A stretch of DNA of 15,155 nucleotides, taken from the NCBI GenBank assembly GCA_038235385.1, contig JBBSTY010000107.1:1-15155 (forward strand), given 5' to 3'. How positions within the stretch are numbered: the stretch's first letter is position 1; every line of letters starts with the position of its first letter. This document shows positions 6,825 to 13,663 of this stretch, in pieces. Origin of the DNA: JBBSTY01 sp038235385 (GTDB lineage Bacteria; Actinomycetota; Acidimicrobiia; Acidimicrobiales; Acidimicrobilacustridaceae). The translations under genes were made by a program, and so were the position numbers. The notes below the pieces were generated by a model. The model searched no databases, was not told where the DNA came from, and worked only from the letters and a program-made list of their open reading frames with translations.

Positions 6825-7490
6825 ATGACCGGCACTCGGAAGTTCGGCATCCGTCGCACGATGTCTCCCAACCAGATCGTCGCCTCCAACGTCGCCAAGG
6901 CCCGTACCTTGCGCGGCTGGACCCAGGAGGAAGCCGCCACGAACCTTGCCCCGTACCTCGGCGCCCGCATGTCGGTCGCCAGCTTCTCGTCCCTCGAGCG
7001 CTCGGCCTGGAACCCGACCCGCGTCAAGGTCTTCTCCGCCGACGATCTCCTCGCGCTGTCCCGGGGCTTCGACCTGCCGATCGGCTACTTCTTCACCCCG
7101 CCGCCGCCGGCCGACGACGCCGGCCTCCACGCGCCCGATGCCGGCAACAAGGGCCTCGACCCGATCGTGCTCCTCGACGCCATCCTCGGCACCCCCGACA
7201 ACCGCCAAGCGTGGGAACATGAGCTCCTCGCCTACGCCGCCAGCGTCGCCCCCGAACCCCGCAGCAAGCGCGAAAAGCCCTCCGTCAGCCCCGCTGACCT
7301 CGCCGATCGCCTCCGCCCCCTCGGCGCCACCCACGCCAAAGCGCTCCTGAACCAGGCGTTCGGCGACCTCGACGACGCCAGCAACGTCCTCGAACGCCTC
7401 GCCGACGCCCTGCGACAACTCAACAACGAACCCGAACCCGTCCCGGACAAGGCGGCACGAACCGGCACGAAGCCGAAGAGTCGGCGGTAG
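6825..7490 (+). CDS. Xre-family regulator of the integrative element
   Basis: A 221-residue cytoplasmic DNA-binding protein. Residues 16-90 form a Cro/C1-type helix-turn-helix: NQIVASNVAKARTLRGWTQE, then a recognition region MSVASFSSLERSAW and the trailing helix FSADDLLALSRGFDLPIGYFF. The C-terminal half holds a Pro-rich linker (PPPPADD) and two predicted helical segments (DPIVLLDAILGTPDNRQAWEHELL and the region 157-201), possibly for oligomerisation or signal response. The ATG at 6825 is chosen because the HTH starts soon after it and a -10 element lies 6 nt upstream; the frame is open much further upstream but would overlap the divergent xis-like gene. It precedes the integrase gene by 61 bp in the same direction, so it likely controls excision and transfer genes on both sides. 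Confidence 0.8.
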   Translation: MTGTRKFGIRRTMSPNQIVASNVAKARTLRGWTQEEAATNLAPYLGARMSVASFSSLERSAWNPTRVKVFSADDLLALSRGFDLPIGYFFTPPPPADDAGLHAPDAGNKGLDPIVLLDAILGTPDNRQAWEHELLAYAASVAPEPRSKREKPSVSPADLADRLRPLGATHAKALLNQAFGDLDDASNVLERLADALRQLNNEPEPVPDKAARTGTKPKSRR

Positions 7491-7551
7491 CCCGCTGGGT
7501 GGACTCTTCCTCGCCGACACACCCACGGCCACGGAACACGAGGTAGACGAC

Positions 7552-8682
7552 ATGGCTCACATCAAGGATCTACGCGAGCGACCCGCCGGCTACACCGGCA
7601 CGAAGCCGTACTGGGCTCGCTACCGCGACCCACTCGGCGCAGAGCACGGGAAGACGTTTCGCACGCTGCGCGAAGCGCGGCACTGGCTCGCCGAGAACGA
7701 GGTGGCGAAAGGGCGTGGCGACTGGGTGGACCCGCTCGCTGGCAAGATCACGTTCGAGACGTTCGCCGAGCAGTGGCGCGCCGTCCAGGTGCATCGCCCG
7801 TCAACCGCCGGGCAGGTCGAGTCGCACTTCCGGACGAAGGTGTACCCGGCGCTCGGTTCGCGGCCGCTCGCGACCATCCGACCGAGCCACATCCAGGCGC
7901 TCGTCAAGGCGTTGTCGATCGAGCTGGCGCCCTCGACGGTCGAGACGATCTACCGGCACGTCTCGGCGGTGTTCAAGGCGGCGACGCGCGACCGGCTCAT
8001 CGCTCGCACGCCGTGCGACGGGATCACGCTCCCGAAGGCCGACCGCGATCACAAGGTCGTGCCGCTCGAGCTCGACCAGGTGCTCGCAGTCGCCGAGCTC
8101 GTGCCCGACCGCTACCGCGCCGCCGTGCTACTCGCCGCCGGCACCGGGCTCCGCCAGGGCGAGGTTCTCGGCCTCACCGTCGATCGGGTCGACTTCCTTC
8201 GCCGGCAGGTGAAGGTCGACCGCCAGATGGTCACCCCTCCCGGGCCGGGCGCGCCGGGCTTCGGGCCGCCGAAGACGAAGGCGAGCTACCGGACGGTGCC
8301 GCTCCCGGACGCCACCGGTCTCGAGCTGGCCCGACACCTGCGCGAGTTCCCGCCGGGCGAGGGCGGGCTCATCTTCACGGCGCCGGACGGGCGCCCGATG
8401 CGCCGGCAGCGGATGGCCGAGGTGTGGCGGAAGGCGGCCGATGCCGCCGGGCTTCCGCCGAAGACCGGGTTCCACGCCACGCGCCACTTCTACGCCAGCG
8501 CGCTGATCCAGTTCGGCGAGTCGGTGAAGGTCGTGCAGTCCCGGCTCGGGCACGCGTCGGCGATCGAGACGCTCGACACCTACGGGCACCTGTGGCCCGA
8601 CTCCGAGGACCGGACCCGCGCCGCCATCGACAGCCTCTTCGGAGATTCGGGGGGACAGGCGCGGGGCGCGGTGGGGGAGTAG
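7552..8682 (+). CDS. int: Tyrosine recombinase / phage-type integrase
   Basis: A 376-residue site-specific recombinase that integrates and excises the element. Residues 1-60 form an AP2-like arm-binding domain (YWARYRDPLGAEHGKTFRT), 65-160 a SAM-like core-binding domain (TFAEQWRAVQVHRPS), and 168-365 the catalytic domain. The active-site set is complete: R201 (GTGLRQGE), K243 (TKASYRTV), H308 and R311 (HATRH), H334 (RLGHAS) and nucleophile Y344 (DTYGHL). Length and order match actinobacterial ICE/phage integrases. GAGG lies 8 nt before the ATG. The gene ends 26 bp before an rnpB-end repeat and points toward it, which fits an integrase using the rnpB 3' end as its core site. The protein looks intact, so excision of this element is plausible. 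Confidence 0.92.
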   Translation: MAHIKDLRERPAGYTGTKPYWARYRDPLGAEHGKTFRTLREARHWLAENEVAKGRGDWVDPLAGKITFETFAEQWRAVQVHRPSTAGQVESHFRTKVYPALGSRPLATIRPSHIQALVKALSIELAPSTVETIYRHVSAVFKAATRDRLIARTPCDGITLPKADRDHKVVPLELDQVLAVAELVPDRYRAAVLLAAGTGLRQGEVLGLTVDRVDFLRRQVKVDRQMVTPPGPGAPGFGPPKTKASYRTVPLPDATGLELARHLREFPPGEGGLIFTAPDGRPMRRQRMAEVWRKAADAAGLPPKTGFHATRHFYASALIQFGESVKVVQSRLGHASAIETLDTYGHLWPDSEDRTRAAIDSLFGDSGGQARGAVGE

Positions 8683-8698
8683 CCGTCGTACCTGCAGG

Positions 8699-8920
8699 TC
8701 AGGCGGCCCGATGGTGAGTCGGCCCGTAGGCGGGGTCTTCGACGAGCACGCCGATGACCCGCGGCACCGCCCGGAAGGACTGTCTGACCAGCGGCTCTAT
8801 CGGCTGGCGTCTGTCAGCCGCTGCCCGCCGCCTTCTGGCGTCTCGCGGACTTCCCGCGGACCGAGCAGTTTCCGGCGCGCCTGTCGTCGCATCCGCCGCC
8901 TCGCCAGTCGGGTCGGTCAT
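8699..8920 (-). CDS. Small ORF running into attachment copy 2 (hypothetical)
   Basis: A 73-residue frame starting MTDPTGEAADATTG and containing the more protein-like stretch QPIEPLVRQSFRAVPRVIG. Its ATG overlaps the TGA of the upstream ORF 8917-9135 as ATGA, a typical coupling arrangement. The last dozen residues (DPAYGPTHHRAA) are encoded by the rnpB-end repeat, so any original C-terminus was cut or replaced by recombination at this site. I do not recognise a family. It may be a truncated gene or a chance open frame in GC-rich DNA. Confidence 0.25.
   Translation of the reverse strand: MTDPTGEAADATTGAPETARSAGSPRDARRRRAAADRRQPIEPLVRQSFRAVPRVIGVLVEDPAYGPTHHRAA
8709..8736. repeat. Attachment-site copy 2 (middle rnpB 3'-end duplicate)
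   Basis: Twenty-eight bases match the intact rnpB end at 10288-10315 with two differences (g at 8721, c at 8725). It reads CGATGGTGAGTCGGCC, then CGTAGGCGGGGT. It lies 26 bp after the integrase stop codon and in the same orientation as copies 1 and 3, and is the shared boundary of two tandem segments. Confidence 0.85.
8844..8865. repeat. Paired CGCGGAC motif, candidate arm site (left end of element 2)
   Basis: CGCGGAC occurs at 8844-8850 and 8855-8861, an 11-bp period, followed by CGAG. It is a looser form of the CGCGGGACG pairs at 306-328 and 10227-10249, and starts 134 bp from the core, close to the 146 bp seen in element 1. Confidence 0.35.
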
Positions 8921-9135
8921 TGGGCGGTGGCGACGAGCATGACCACGAGCGCGGCCCAGATCATCGTGAACGCGGCGGTGTCTCGCCCAGCGGTGGGCCA
9001 CTCGAGGCCCAGTAGTCGGTGACAACCCAGACCGACAGGCACTCGAGCATCGACGCGAGCACGCACGGCGACGATCAGCGAGCGGACCCACGGCCGGATG
9101 ATCGGTTGGCTGTTCTCGATCGTCCGCACGGGCAT
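8917..9135 (-). CDS. Small ORF with a C-terminal hydrophobic helix (hypothetical)
   Basis: A 72-residue frame from an ATG at 9135. The N-terminal part is basic (IIRPWVRSLIVAVRARVDAR) and the last 19 residues (AAFTMIWAALVVMLVATAQ) form one plausible membrane segment ending at the C-terminus, like a tail-anchored protein. Its stop overlaps the start of ORF 8699-8920. No ribosome-binding site or recognised family supports it, and it could be chance coding potential. Confidence 0.3.
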   Translation of the reverse strand: MPVRTIENSQPIIRPWVRSLIVAVRARVDARVPVGLGCHRLLGLEWPTAGRDTAAFTMIWAALVVMLVATAQ

Positions 9136-9320
9136 GAGGGCGAGGATCGCCTTGTTCGTGGGCAGATTCGACGGGGGTTGTCCTCAGATGGAAAGGCCGG
9201 ATCGACCGGAGCGACGGTGCAGCGGCGGCGGCGGTCGAGGATCAGGCCGGCCGGATCGGGAGCCGAACGCCCCGGACCCGGTTGTCCGCGACAGTCAGCC
9301 CGTCGGCGGGGGCCGGTGCG

Positions 9321-9326
9321 TAGGCT
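9321..9326 (+). promoter_or_regulatory. Candidate -10 element for leaderless mntA
   Basis: TAGGCT lies 6 nt before the GTG start of mntA, the same spacing as the TATCCT before the regulator at 6825. There is no Shine-Dalgarno at a usual distance, so a leaderless message is likely. No convincing -35 is seen. Confidence 0.35.
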
Positions 9327-9332
9327 GCGGGG

Positions 9333-9632
9333 GTGACTGTCACGGGGCTCGACGTCGATCTGGAGCGCATCGGTGAGATCTGCCGCCGCTACGGCGTGGC
9401 GCGCCTCGACGTCTTCGGCTCGGTGGCCCGGGGAGACGCTCGGCCCGACAGTGACGTCGACGTGCTTTACGAGCTGGCCGCGGGGGCTCGGCTCGGCTGG
9501 GAGATCGAGGACCTTGCCGACGAACTCGCCGTCGTGCTCGGTCGTCCGGTCGACCTCGTCTCGCGGCGATACCTGCACCGGCAGCTCCGCGACTCGGTCC
9601 TGGCGGAGGCCAGCCTCCTCTATGCGGCGTGA
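9333..9632 (+). CDS. mntA: MntA-type nucleotidyltransferase antitoxin
   Basis: A 99-residue minimal nucleotidyltransferase. The family signature GSx10DxD is exact: G29-S30, ten residues, D41-V-D43 in the stretch VFGSVARGDARPDSDVDVLY. In type VII toxin-antitoxin systems this protein transfers AMP to a tyrosine of the HEPN toxin and so silences it. Length is normal for the family. The gene starts at GTG 9333 (probably leaderless) and its last 11 bases overlap the start of the HEPN gene, so the pair is translationally coupled. It lies between two rnpB-end repeats, where an addiction module would help keep the segment in the chromosome. Confidence 0.9.
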   Translation: MTVTGLDVDLERIGEICRRYGVARLDVFGSVARGDARPDSDVDVLYELAAGARLGWEIEDLADELAVVLGRPVDLVSRRYLHRQLRDSVLAEASLLYAA

Positions 9633-9972
9633 GCTCCTGCTGATCGACGAGATGATCGAGGCGGCGGAGCAGGCTCGATCGCTGGTCGCCGGCTTCGACC
9701 TGGAGGTGCTCGAAGACGACCGCTTACGGCGTGACGCTCTCCTGTGGAACTTCACGGTCCTCGGGGAAGCGGCCGCGCAGCTCGATGCCTCGGTCAAGTC
9801 GCAGTTCCCCGACATCCCCTGGTCGCAGCCGGCTCGGCTCCGCAACCGGATCGTCCACGGCTACTGGTCGATCGACCTCGAGGTCCTGTGGACCACCGCC
9901 ACGGACCTCTTGCCTGCGTTCGCCGCCGAGCTCCGGGCCGTGCGCTCAGCGCTCGAACCCGAGGAGTCGTGA
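9622..9972 (+). CDS. hepT: HepT-type HEPN toxin (putative RNase)
   Basis: A 116-residue all-helical HEPN (DUF86-type) protein. The catalytic motif Rx4HxY is complete: R74, H79 and Y81 in RLRNRIVHGYW. Family members cleave RNA, reported in some cases for tRNA, and are inactivated when the partner MntA adds AMP to the motif tyrosine. Other landmarks are the N-terminal helix LLLIDEMIEAAEQARSLVAG and the central ALLWNFTVLGEAAAQL, which is typical of the family dimer interface. The ATG at 9622 lies inside the mntA gene (11-bp overlap, different frame). Nothing suggests truncation, so the toxin looks active. Confidence 0.9.
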   Translation: MRRELLLIDEMIEAAEQARSLVAGFDLEVLEDDRLRRDALLWNFTVLGEAAAQLDASVKSQFPDIPWSQPARLRNRIVHGYWSIDLEVLWTTATDLLPAFAAELRAVRSALEPEES

Positions 9973-9986
9973 GCTCCCCGTTCTCG

Positions 9987-10011
9987 CCGACAACGGCGGC
10001 TTCGCCGTCGG
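9987..10011 (+). terminator. Stem-loop after hepT
   Basis: CCGAC-aa-CGGCG, loop GCTT, CGCC-GTCGG forms a strong hairpin 15 nt after the hepT stop codon. It lacks a T-tract. The remaining 270 bp up to the repeat at 10285 contains no gene I can support. Confidence 0.45.
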
Positions 10012-10226
10012 CGTGAGCCGGCGGCAGGAGCCGCCCTTGACCAGATCGAGAACGTCCTCCCGAACCGCGCCGATAGGTCTCACAGGGGATCGACGACGAC
10101 GCGGCGCGGTCGGGGATGACGACGATGACGGGGTCGTTCTCGATGCCAGCGGTTCGTCGCGGCACGAGCTTGAAGGTACCTGTGACTCCACGCCCGTGAG
10201 GCTGTGGACCTCGTGCTCGGAGATTC

Positions 10227-10249
10227 CGCGGGACGGTCGCGGGACGGAG
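10227..10249. repeat. Paired CGCGGGACG motif near the right end of element 2
   Basis: CGCGGGACG at 10227-10235 and 10238-10246, followed by GAG, is a near-exact copy of the pair at 306-328 (only the two spacer bases differ: GT here, CC there). It lies about 50 bp left of attachment copy 3, inside the segment. Confidence 0.45.
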
Positions 10250-10288
10250 TGATGGTCCGGGGGTAAACGCCCAGTTCAGAGGGGGTGC

Positions 10289-10717
<429 letters not shown>

Positions 10718-10750
10718 GGGACCAGTCTGCCCGACGACGCGGCGTTTCGG

Positions 10751-10784
10751 CGAATGGCCTGCCCGGGCGAATGGCCTACCCGGC
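10751..10784. repeat. 17-bp tandem repeat upstream of rnpB
   Basis: CGAATGGCCTGCCCGGG (10751-10767) is followed directly by CGAATGGCCTACCCGGC, and a partial third unit CGAACGG starts at 10784. It lies 34-73 bp upstream of the rnpB 5' end, where promoter or activator sites would be. No clear -35/-10 pair was found; CAGACT at 10729-10724 on the minus strand is a weak -10 candidate. Confidence 0.45.
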
Positions 10785-10843
10785 GAACGGTCCGCTCGCT
10801 CGGCACAGGGCCGCCGGGGCGTGGCGCCTCGACCGGCGACGAC

Positions 10844-11257
10844 CTAGGCGGCGACGACGTTGATGGTGCCCGACATCTTCGCGGCGCCGTGGATGGAGCA
10901 GAAGTACTTGTAGCTGCCGGTTTCGGCGAAGGTCTGCACGAACTCGGTGTCGGTGTCCATGGTGGGCGACTTGAACGAGACCGACTGGCCGCTCGACGCC
11001 GTCACGGTGTGCTTGGCGGTGTCGGTGTTTCGCCAGGTCACGGTTTCGCCGACCTTCACCTCACGGACGTCGGGGTCGTAGGAGAACGAGCCGGTGACCG
11101 ACGAGATCTCGACCAACGCCCCGGCGTTGACCGCCACCGTCGTGGTGGTGCTCTCCGGCGTCGCGGTGGGCTCGTCGGACGCGCACCCCACCAGGGTGAG
11201 CACCAGCGCGCTGGCGACCACCGCCGCTCCGATTGGGTTCCGCAGGTTCGTTCGCAT
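10844..11257 (-). CDS. Cupredoxin (plastocyanin-like) lipoprotein
   Basis: A 137-residue exported blue-copper protein. The signal peptide ends in the lipobox LVGC with C25 as the lipidated residue. A Thr-rich linker (residues 30-42) leads to the cupredoxin fold. Type 1 copper ligands are all visible: H83 (TAKHTVT), C120 and H123 (YFCSIHG) and M128 (AKMSG). It would carry single electrons at the outer face of the membrane. The ATG at 11257 is chosen for a GGAGAGG 6 nt upstream; the longer frame from 11320 would add 21 residues before the signal. It follows the ferritin-like genes on the same strand, with a hairpin between them, and is paralogous to 13180-13635. Confidence 0.88.
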   Translation of the reverse strand: MRTNLRNPIGAAVVASALVLTLVGCASDEPTATPESTTTTVAVNAGALVEISSVTGSFSYDPDVREVKVGETVTWRNTDTAKHTVTASSGQSVSFKSPTMDTDTEFVQTFAETGSYKYFCSIHGAAKMSGTINVVAA

Positions 11258-11310
11258 CGTGTGCCTCTCCCGAGGGGGCTGGTGCCGGTCGTGTCCACCG
11301 GATCGTTCGT

Positions 11311-11329
11311 CGGGAGGCACCGCCTCCCG
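11311..11329. terminator. Perfect 8-bp hairpin between ferritin-like and cupredoxin genes
   Basis: CGGGAGGC, loop ACC, GCCTCCCG lies 51 bp downstream of the ferritin-like gene ending at 11380 and upstream of the cupredoxin gene. It probably ends the ferritin-like operon. There is no T-tract on either strand. Confidence 0.5.
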
Positions 11330-11379
11330 CCCGATCTTCGGAGCCGACGGCCTCCGCGGATCAGGTCCTGAGCGAAGGC

Positions 11380-12264
11380 CTACTCGTCGTCGTCGGCAGG
11401 CTTGGTCGACGACGGCGACGCCGTGACCGGACCGTTCGGCGCGATGTAGGAGTCCTTCGGCGCCGCGTTGACGGTGGGCTCGAACGCGAACGGCACGACC
11501 TGCTTCTCCATCACCGAGGCGAGCACCGCCGAGTGGCGTGCTTCGATGCCTCCGATCGACATGATCGTCTGACGCAGCTGCGGAGTGGTGAGGATGCCGC
11601 CGGCCTTGGTGTAGGTCTGCGCAGCGGCGATCTCGAGCTGCTGGGCGAGGACCAGGGTGGCGGTCTGCACCACGGACGCGCCGCCGCCGGCGGAGATCGT
11701 GGCCACGGCCGGGGCCACCACCTGCTCGAGCAGGTAGGGGTTGGCCACGACCTCGTCGGGGTTCTGCCCCAGACGTCGAGCCTGCTGCGCAAGGACGCCC
11801 GCGTGGTCGCCGTGCTGCTCCTGGAAGTACTTGGCGACGTCGACGAGCAGCGGCACCTGCAACCAGTTGTTGTCGAGGGCCGCCTGGTAGGTGTCGATGG
11901 CCAGTCGCTCGAGCGACAGTGCGGTGAGGACGAGCGTCGCGTCGGTTTCGGCGCTGCCCGGGTCGGGTGGGACGACCGTCGTGGGCACCGGGATGATGGT
12001 GCCGGTGACCGCGATCTGATTGGTGGCGGGCGGCTCCACGCAGGCGGCGAGCAGTGCGGTCGAGGCGATGGTCAAGCCCCCGAGCTTGAGCATCTGGCGT
12101 CGGCTCGGCGCTCCGACCAGGTGCGACTTGATGTCGGCATCGATCGTGGAGCCGGGATCGAACGCCTCGTCGAGCGCGGCGTCGAACCCGGTCATGGTCG
12201 ACCGGTGCTCCCGCTGGGTGTCACGCAGCTCGCGGCGCACGTGGTCGTGGGTGAAGTCCGTCAT
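11380..12264 (-). CDS. Exported ferritin-like domain lipoprotein
   Basis: A 294-residue protein with a long polar N-terminus, a twin-arginine motif SRRQMLK (54-60), a hydrophobic core, and a lipobox LLAAC (C75), so it is probably a Tat-exported lipoprotein. Residues 107-255 form a four-helix ferritin-like (Ferritin_2-type) bundle. Candidate metal ligands are E119 with Y126 (E-x6-Y), H151 and H154 (HGDH), E211 with Y218, and the ExxH motif E241/H244 (IEARH). A di-iron or similar centre for oxidation or metal handling is likely; the substrate is unknown. The tail is Pro/Ser-rich and acidic. The ATG at 12264 has GAGAGGA upstream, and the gene follows its paralogue by 16 bp in one operon. Confidence 0.82.
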   Translation of the reverse strand: MTDFTHDHVRRELRDTQREHRSTMTGFDAALDEAFDPGSTIDADIKSHLVGAPSRRQMLKLGGLTIASTALLAACVEPPATNQIAVTGTIIPVPTTVVPPDPGSAETDATLVLTALSLERLAIDTYQAALDNNWLQVPLLVDVAKYFQEQHGDHAGVLAQQARRLGQNPDEVVANPYLLEQVVAPAVATISAGGGASVVQTATLVLAQQLEIAAAQTYTKAGGILTTPQLRQTIMSIGGIEARHSAVLASVMEKQVVPFAFEPTVNAAPKDSYIAPNGPVTASPSSTKPADDDE

Positions 12265-12280
12265 CGTCGTCCTCTCGCCG

Positions 12281-13087
12281 TCAGCTGGCCGCGTACTCGG
12301 TGATGTTGATCGCGTCGGTCGCGCTCTGGAAGTTGGGGATCCAACTCGTGATCTGCGTCGACCACACCTGCGGATCGGGGTCCAGGACCAGGCTCCAGGC
12401 GATGGCCTGTTGCGAGTCGACGGGCAGGATCTTCGATGCCGCCGCCGCGGCCTGCCACTCGGTGAGCTGGCCCAAGGCGGCGGCATAGGTGGCGGTGATG
12501 CGCTCCTCCAGGTCGTAGGCGACGGTGACGAGCGCCTCCTGATCAGCGCCGTCGGCGACGAGCGCCGTGAGCTCCTGGGACAGCCTGGGGTTCGGGGTTC
12601 TGGTGGAGGATCCACCGGCCAGCCCGGCGAGCGATGCGGCGTGCTCGGTGTGGTTCTGGGTGAACTGACGGGCGGTCTGCGCGACGGCGGGCGCCAGCCT
12701 GCCGGTGGCGATCATCGCCCGGTACGCCTCGACGGCGGCAAGCTCGATCGATTGCAGGAAGACGACGATGACGAGGTCGGTGCCGCCGATCAGGGGCGGC
12801 TCACCCTTGGCGGCCGGCGCCGCGGCTGCCGTGGTGCCGGGTGCACCGGCGTCGGCCGGTGGTTCGGTGCCATCGGTCTGGGCGAACGCCATCGGTGAAC
12901 CCGACGCGATCGAAACCGCCGACGCACCCACGGCGACGGCGCCGCCGGTGGCGACGCGGGCCAGGAAGCCCCGTCGGGACGCTGATCGAGCGGCGTCGGT
13001 CGGTGCGTCTCCGGGACCTTCGGTCCCGATCGGGTCCCGGTGCTCGTCGATCTCCGCCGCCGTCCGGCGAAGCGCCCTGAATGCCAT
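12281..13087 (-). CDS. Tat-exported ferritin-like protein, paralogue with altered helix-4 ligands
   Basis: A 268-residue protein. A Tat signal is clear: SRRGFLARVA (37-46), a hydrophobic stretch, and a likely cleavage after AFA (residue 69). A Pro/Ala linker precedes a four-helix ferritin-like domain from about residue 103. E115/Y122, the HTEH pair H146/H149 and E194/Y201 match the downstream paralogue, but its ExxH in helix 4 is D224-S-Q-Q227 here in a gap-free alignment. This protein may bind metal differently or act as a non-catalytic partner. AAAGGA stands 6 nt before the ATG. It is the first gene of the two-gene operon, with a candidate promoter at 13127-13157. Confidence 0.8.
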   Translation of the reverse strand: MAFRALRRTAAEIDEHRDPIGTEGPGDAPTDAARSASRRGFLARVATGGAVAVGASAVSIASGSPMAFAQTDGTEPPADAGAPGTTAAAAPAAKGEPPLIGGTDLVIVVFLQSIELAAVEAYRAMIATGRLAPAVAQTARQFTQNHTEHAASLAGLAGGSSTRTPNPRLSQELTALVADGADQEALVTVAYDLEERITATYAAALGQLTEWQAAAAASKILPVDSQQAIAWSLVLDPDPQVWSTQITSWIPNFQSATDAINITEYAAS

Positions 13088-13126
13088 GTTCGTCCTTTGC
13101 CGTGCTGGGGTTCCGTGCGCCCGGCG

Positions 13127-13157
13127 ATGCTAGTTCCGCGCCTCGTCGGGAGGACAA
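13127..13157 (-). promoter_or_regulatory. Candidate promoter of the ferritin-like operon
   Basis: On the minus strand TTGTCC (13157-13152) and TAGCAT (13132-13127) are 19 bp apart, and the ATG at 13087 follows 39 nt after the -10. The -35 overlaps a GTCGG/CCGAC stem that could end the preceding transcript. Confidence 0.35.
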
Positions 13158-13179
13158 CCGACGCCGAGTGCAAGGGGGC

Positions 13180-13635
13180 TCACGCGACGACGATCGTCCC
13201 CGTCATCGCGTTGTGGATGTCGCAGTAGTACGCGTACGTGCCTGGCGCGGTGGGTGTGGCGACGTAGGTCGCGCCCTGCGCCAGCGCGCCCGAATCGAAG
13301 GTGGTGCCGTCGTCGGCGAGCACCCAGTGGTCGACGTCATCGTTGTTGGTCCACGTCACGGTGTCGCCGACGGCGATGGTGATCGTCGGCGGCACGAACT
13401 CGTAGTCCCGGATGCGGACCTCGCCCGGCGGCAGCACCTCGGTGGTGGTCGAGGCAGGCGCGGTTGTCGGTGCGGACGTGTCGGCTGTTGCGACGGTGGT
13501 CGGCGAGGTGCTCGACGGCTGCGCCGTGGTCGCCGTGGTCGCCGTGTCGGACCCGCACGCTGCGGCCACGACGACGAGCCCGCAGGTCACCACCAGGATG
13601 AGGCCGAGTCGGGGAAGGGATGTCGGTCGGGTCAC
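13180..13635 (-). CDS. Cupredoxin (plastocyanin-like) lipoprotein
   Basis: A 151-residue exported blue-copper protein. The signal ends at lipobox AAAC with C27 as the lipid site. A long Thr/Ser/Ala linker (residues 30-66) reaches the cupredoxin domain. Type 1 copper ligands are H103 (DVDHWVL), C138 and H141 (YYCDIHN) and M144. Overall similarity to 10844-11257 is plain, with the same GDTVTW-type strand and C-x2-H-x(2-4)-M loop, but the ligand loop is shorter (Met three residues after His here, five there), which may shift redox potential. The GTG start at 13635 has GAGGAG 5 nt upstream. It follows the kinase gene by 28 bp on the same strand, so it may share that transcript. Confidence 0.88.
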   Translation of the reverse strand: MTRPTSLPRLGLILVVTCGLVVVAAACGSDTATTATTAQPSSTSPTTVATADTSAPTTAPASTTTEVLPPGEVRIRDYEFVPPTITIAVGDTVTWTNNDDVDHWVLADDGTTFDSGALAQGATYVATPTAPGTYAYYCDIHNAMTGTIVVA

Positions 13636-13663
13636 AGGAGCTCCTCGGATTGGTGGGCGGTCA

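Larger units (their letters stand above)
156..8736. mobile_element. Integrative mobilizable element inserted at the rnpB 3' end
   Basis: The segment is bounded by two direct copies of the rnpB 3' end (156-185 and 8709-8736). It carries a tyrosine integrase ending next to the right copy, an excisionase-like protein, two Xre-type regulators, a MobF relaxase/helicase and two cargo genes for secreted proteins. Int beside the attachment site nearest the intact target gene is the usual layout for elements in RNA genes. No coupling protein, FtsK/TraB translocase, type IV secretion genes or replication initiator is visible, so mobilization would need help from another element. The relaxase frame holds one amber codon, which may make the element defective. 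Boundaries come from repeat alignment and are good to a few bases. Confidence 0.8.

Noticed and set aside
8711..9376. Several plus-strand frames between att copy 2 and mntA
   Set aside because: No start signals, no recognisable motifs, Arg/Ser-rich composition typical of wrong-frame translation.
11233..12303. A 356-codon plus-strand frame over the ferritin-like and cupredoxin genes
   Set aside because: Arg/Gly-rich shadow; the minus-strand genes have signal peptides, metal-ligand motifs and ribosome-binding sites.
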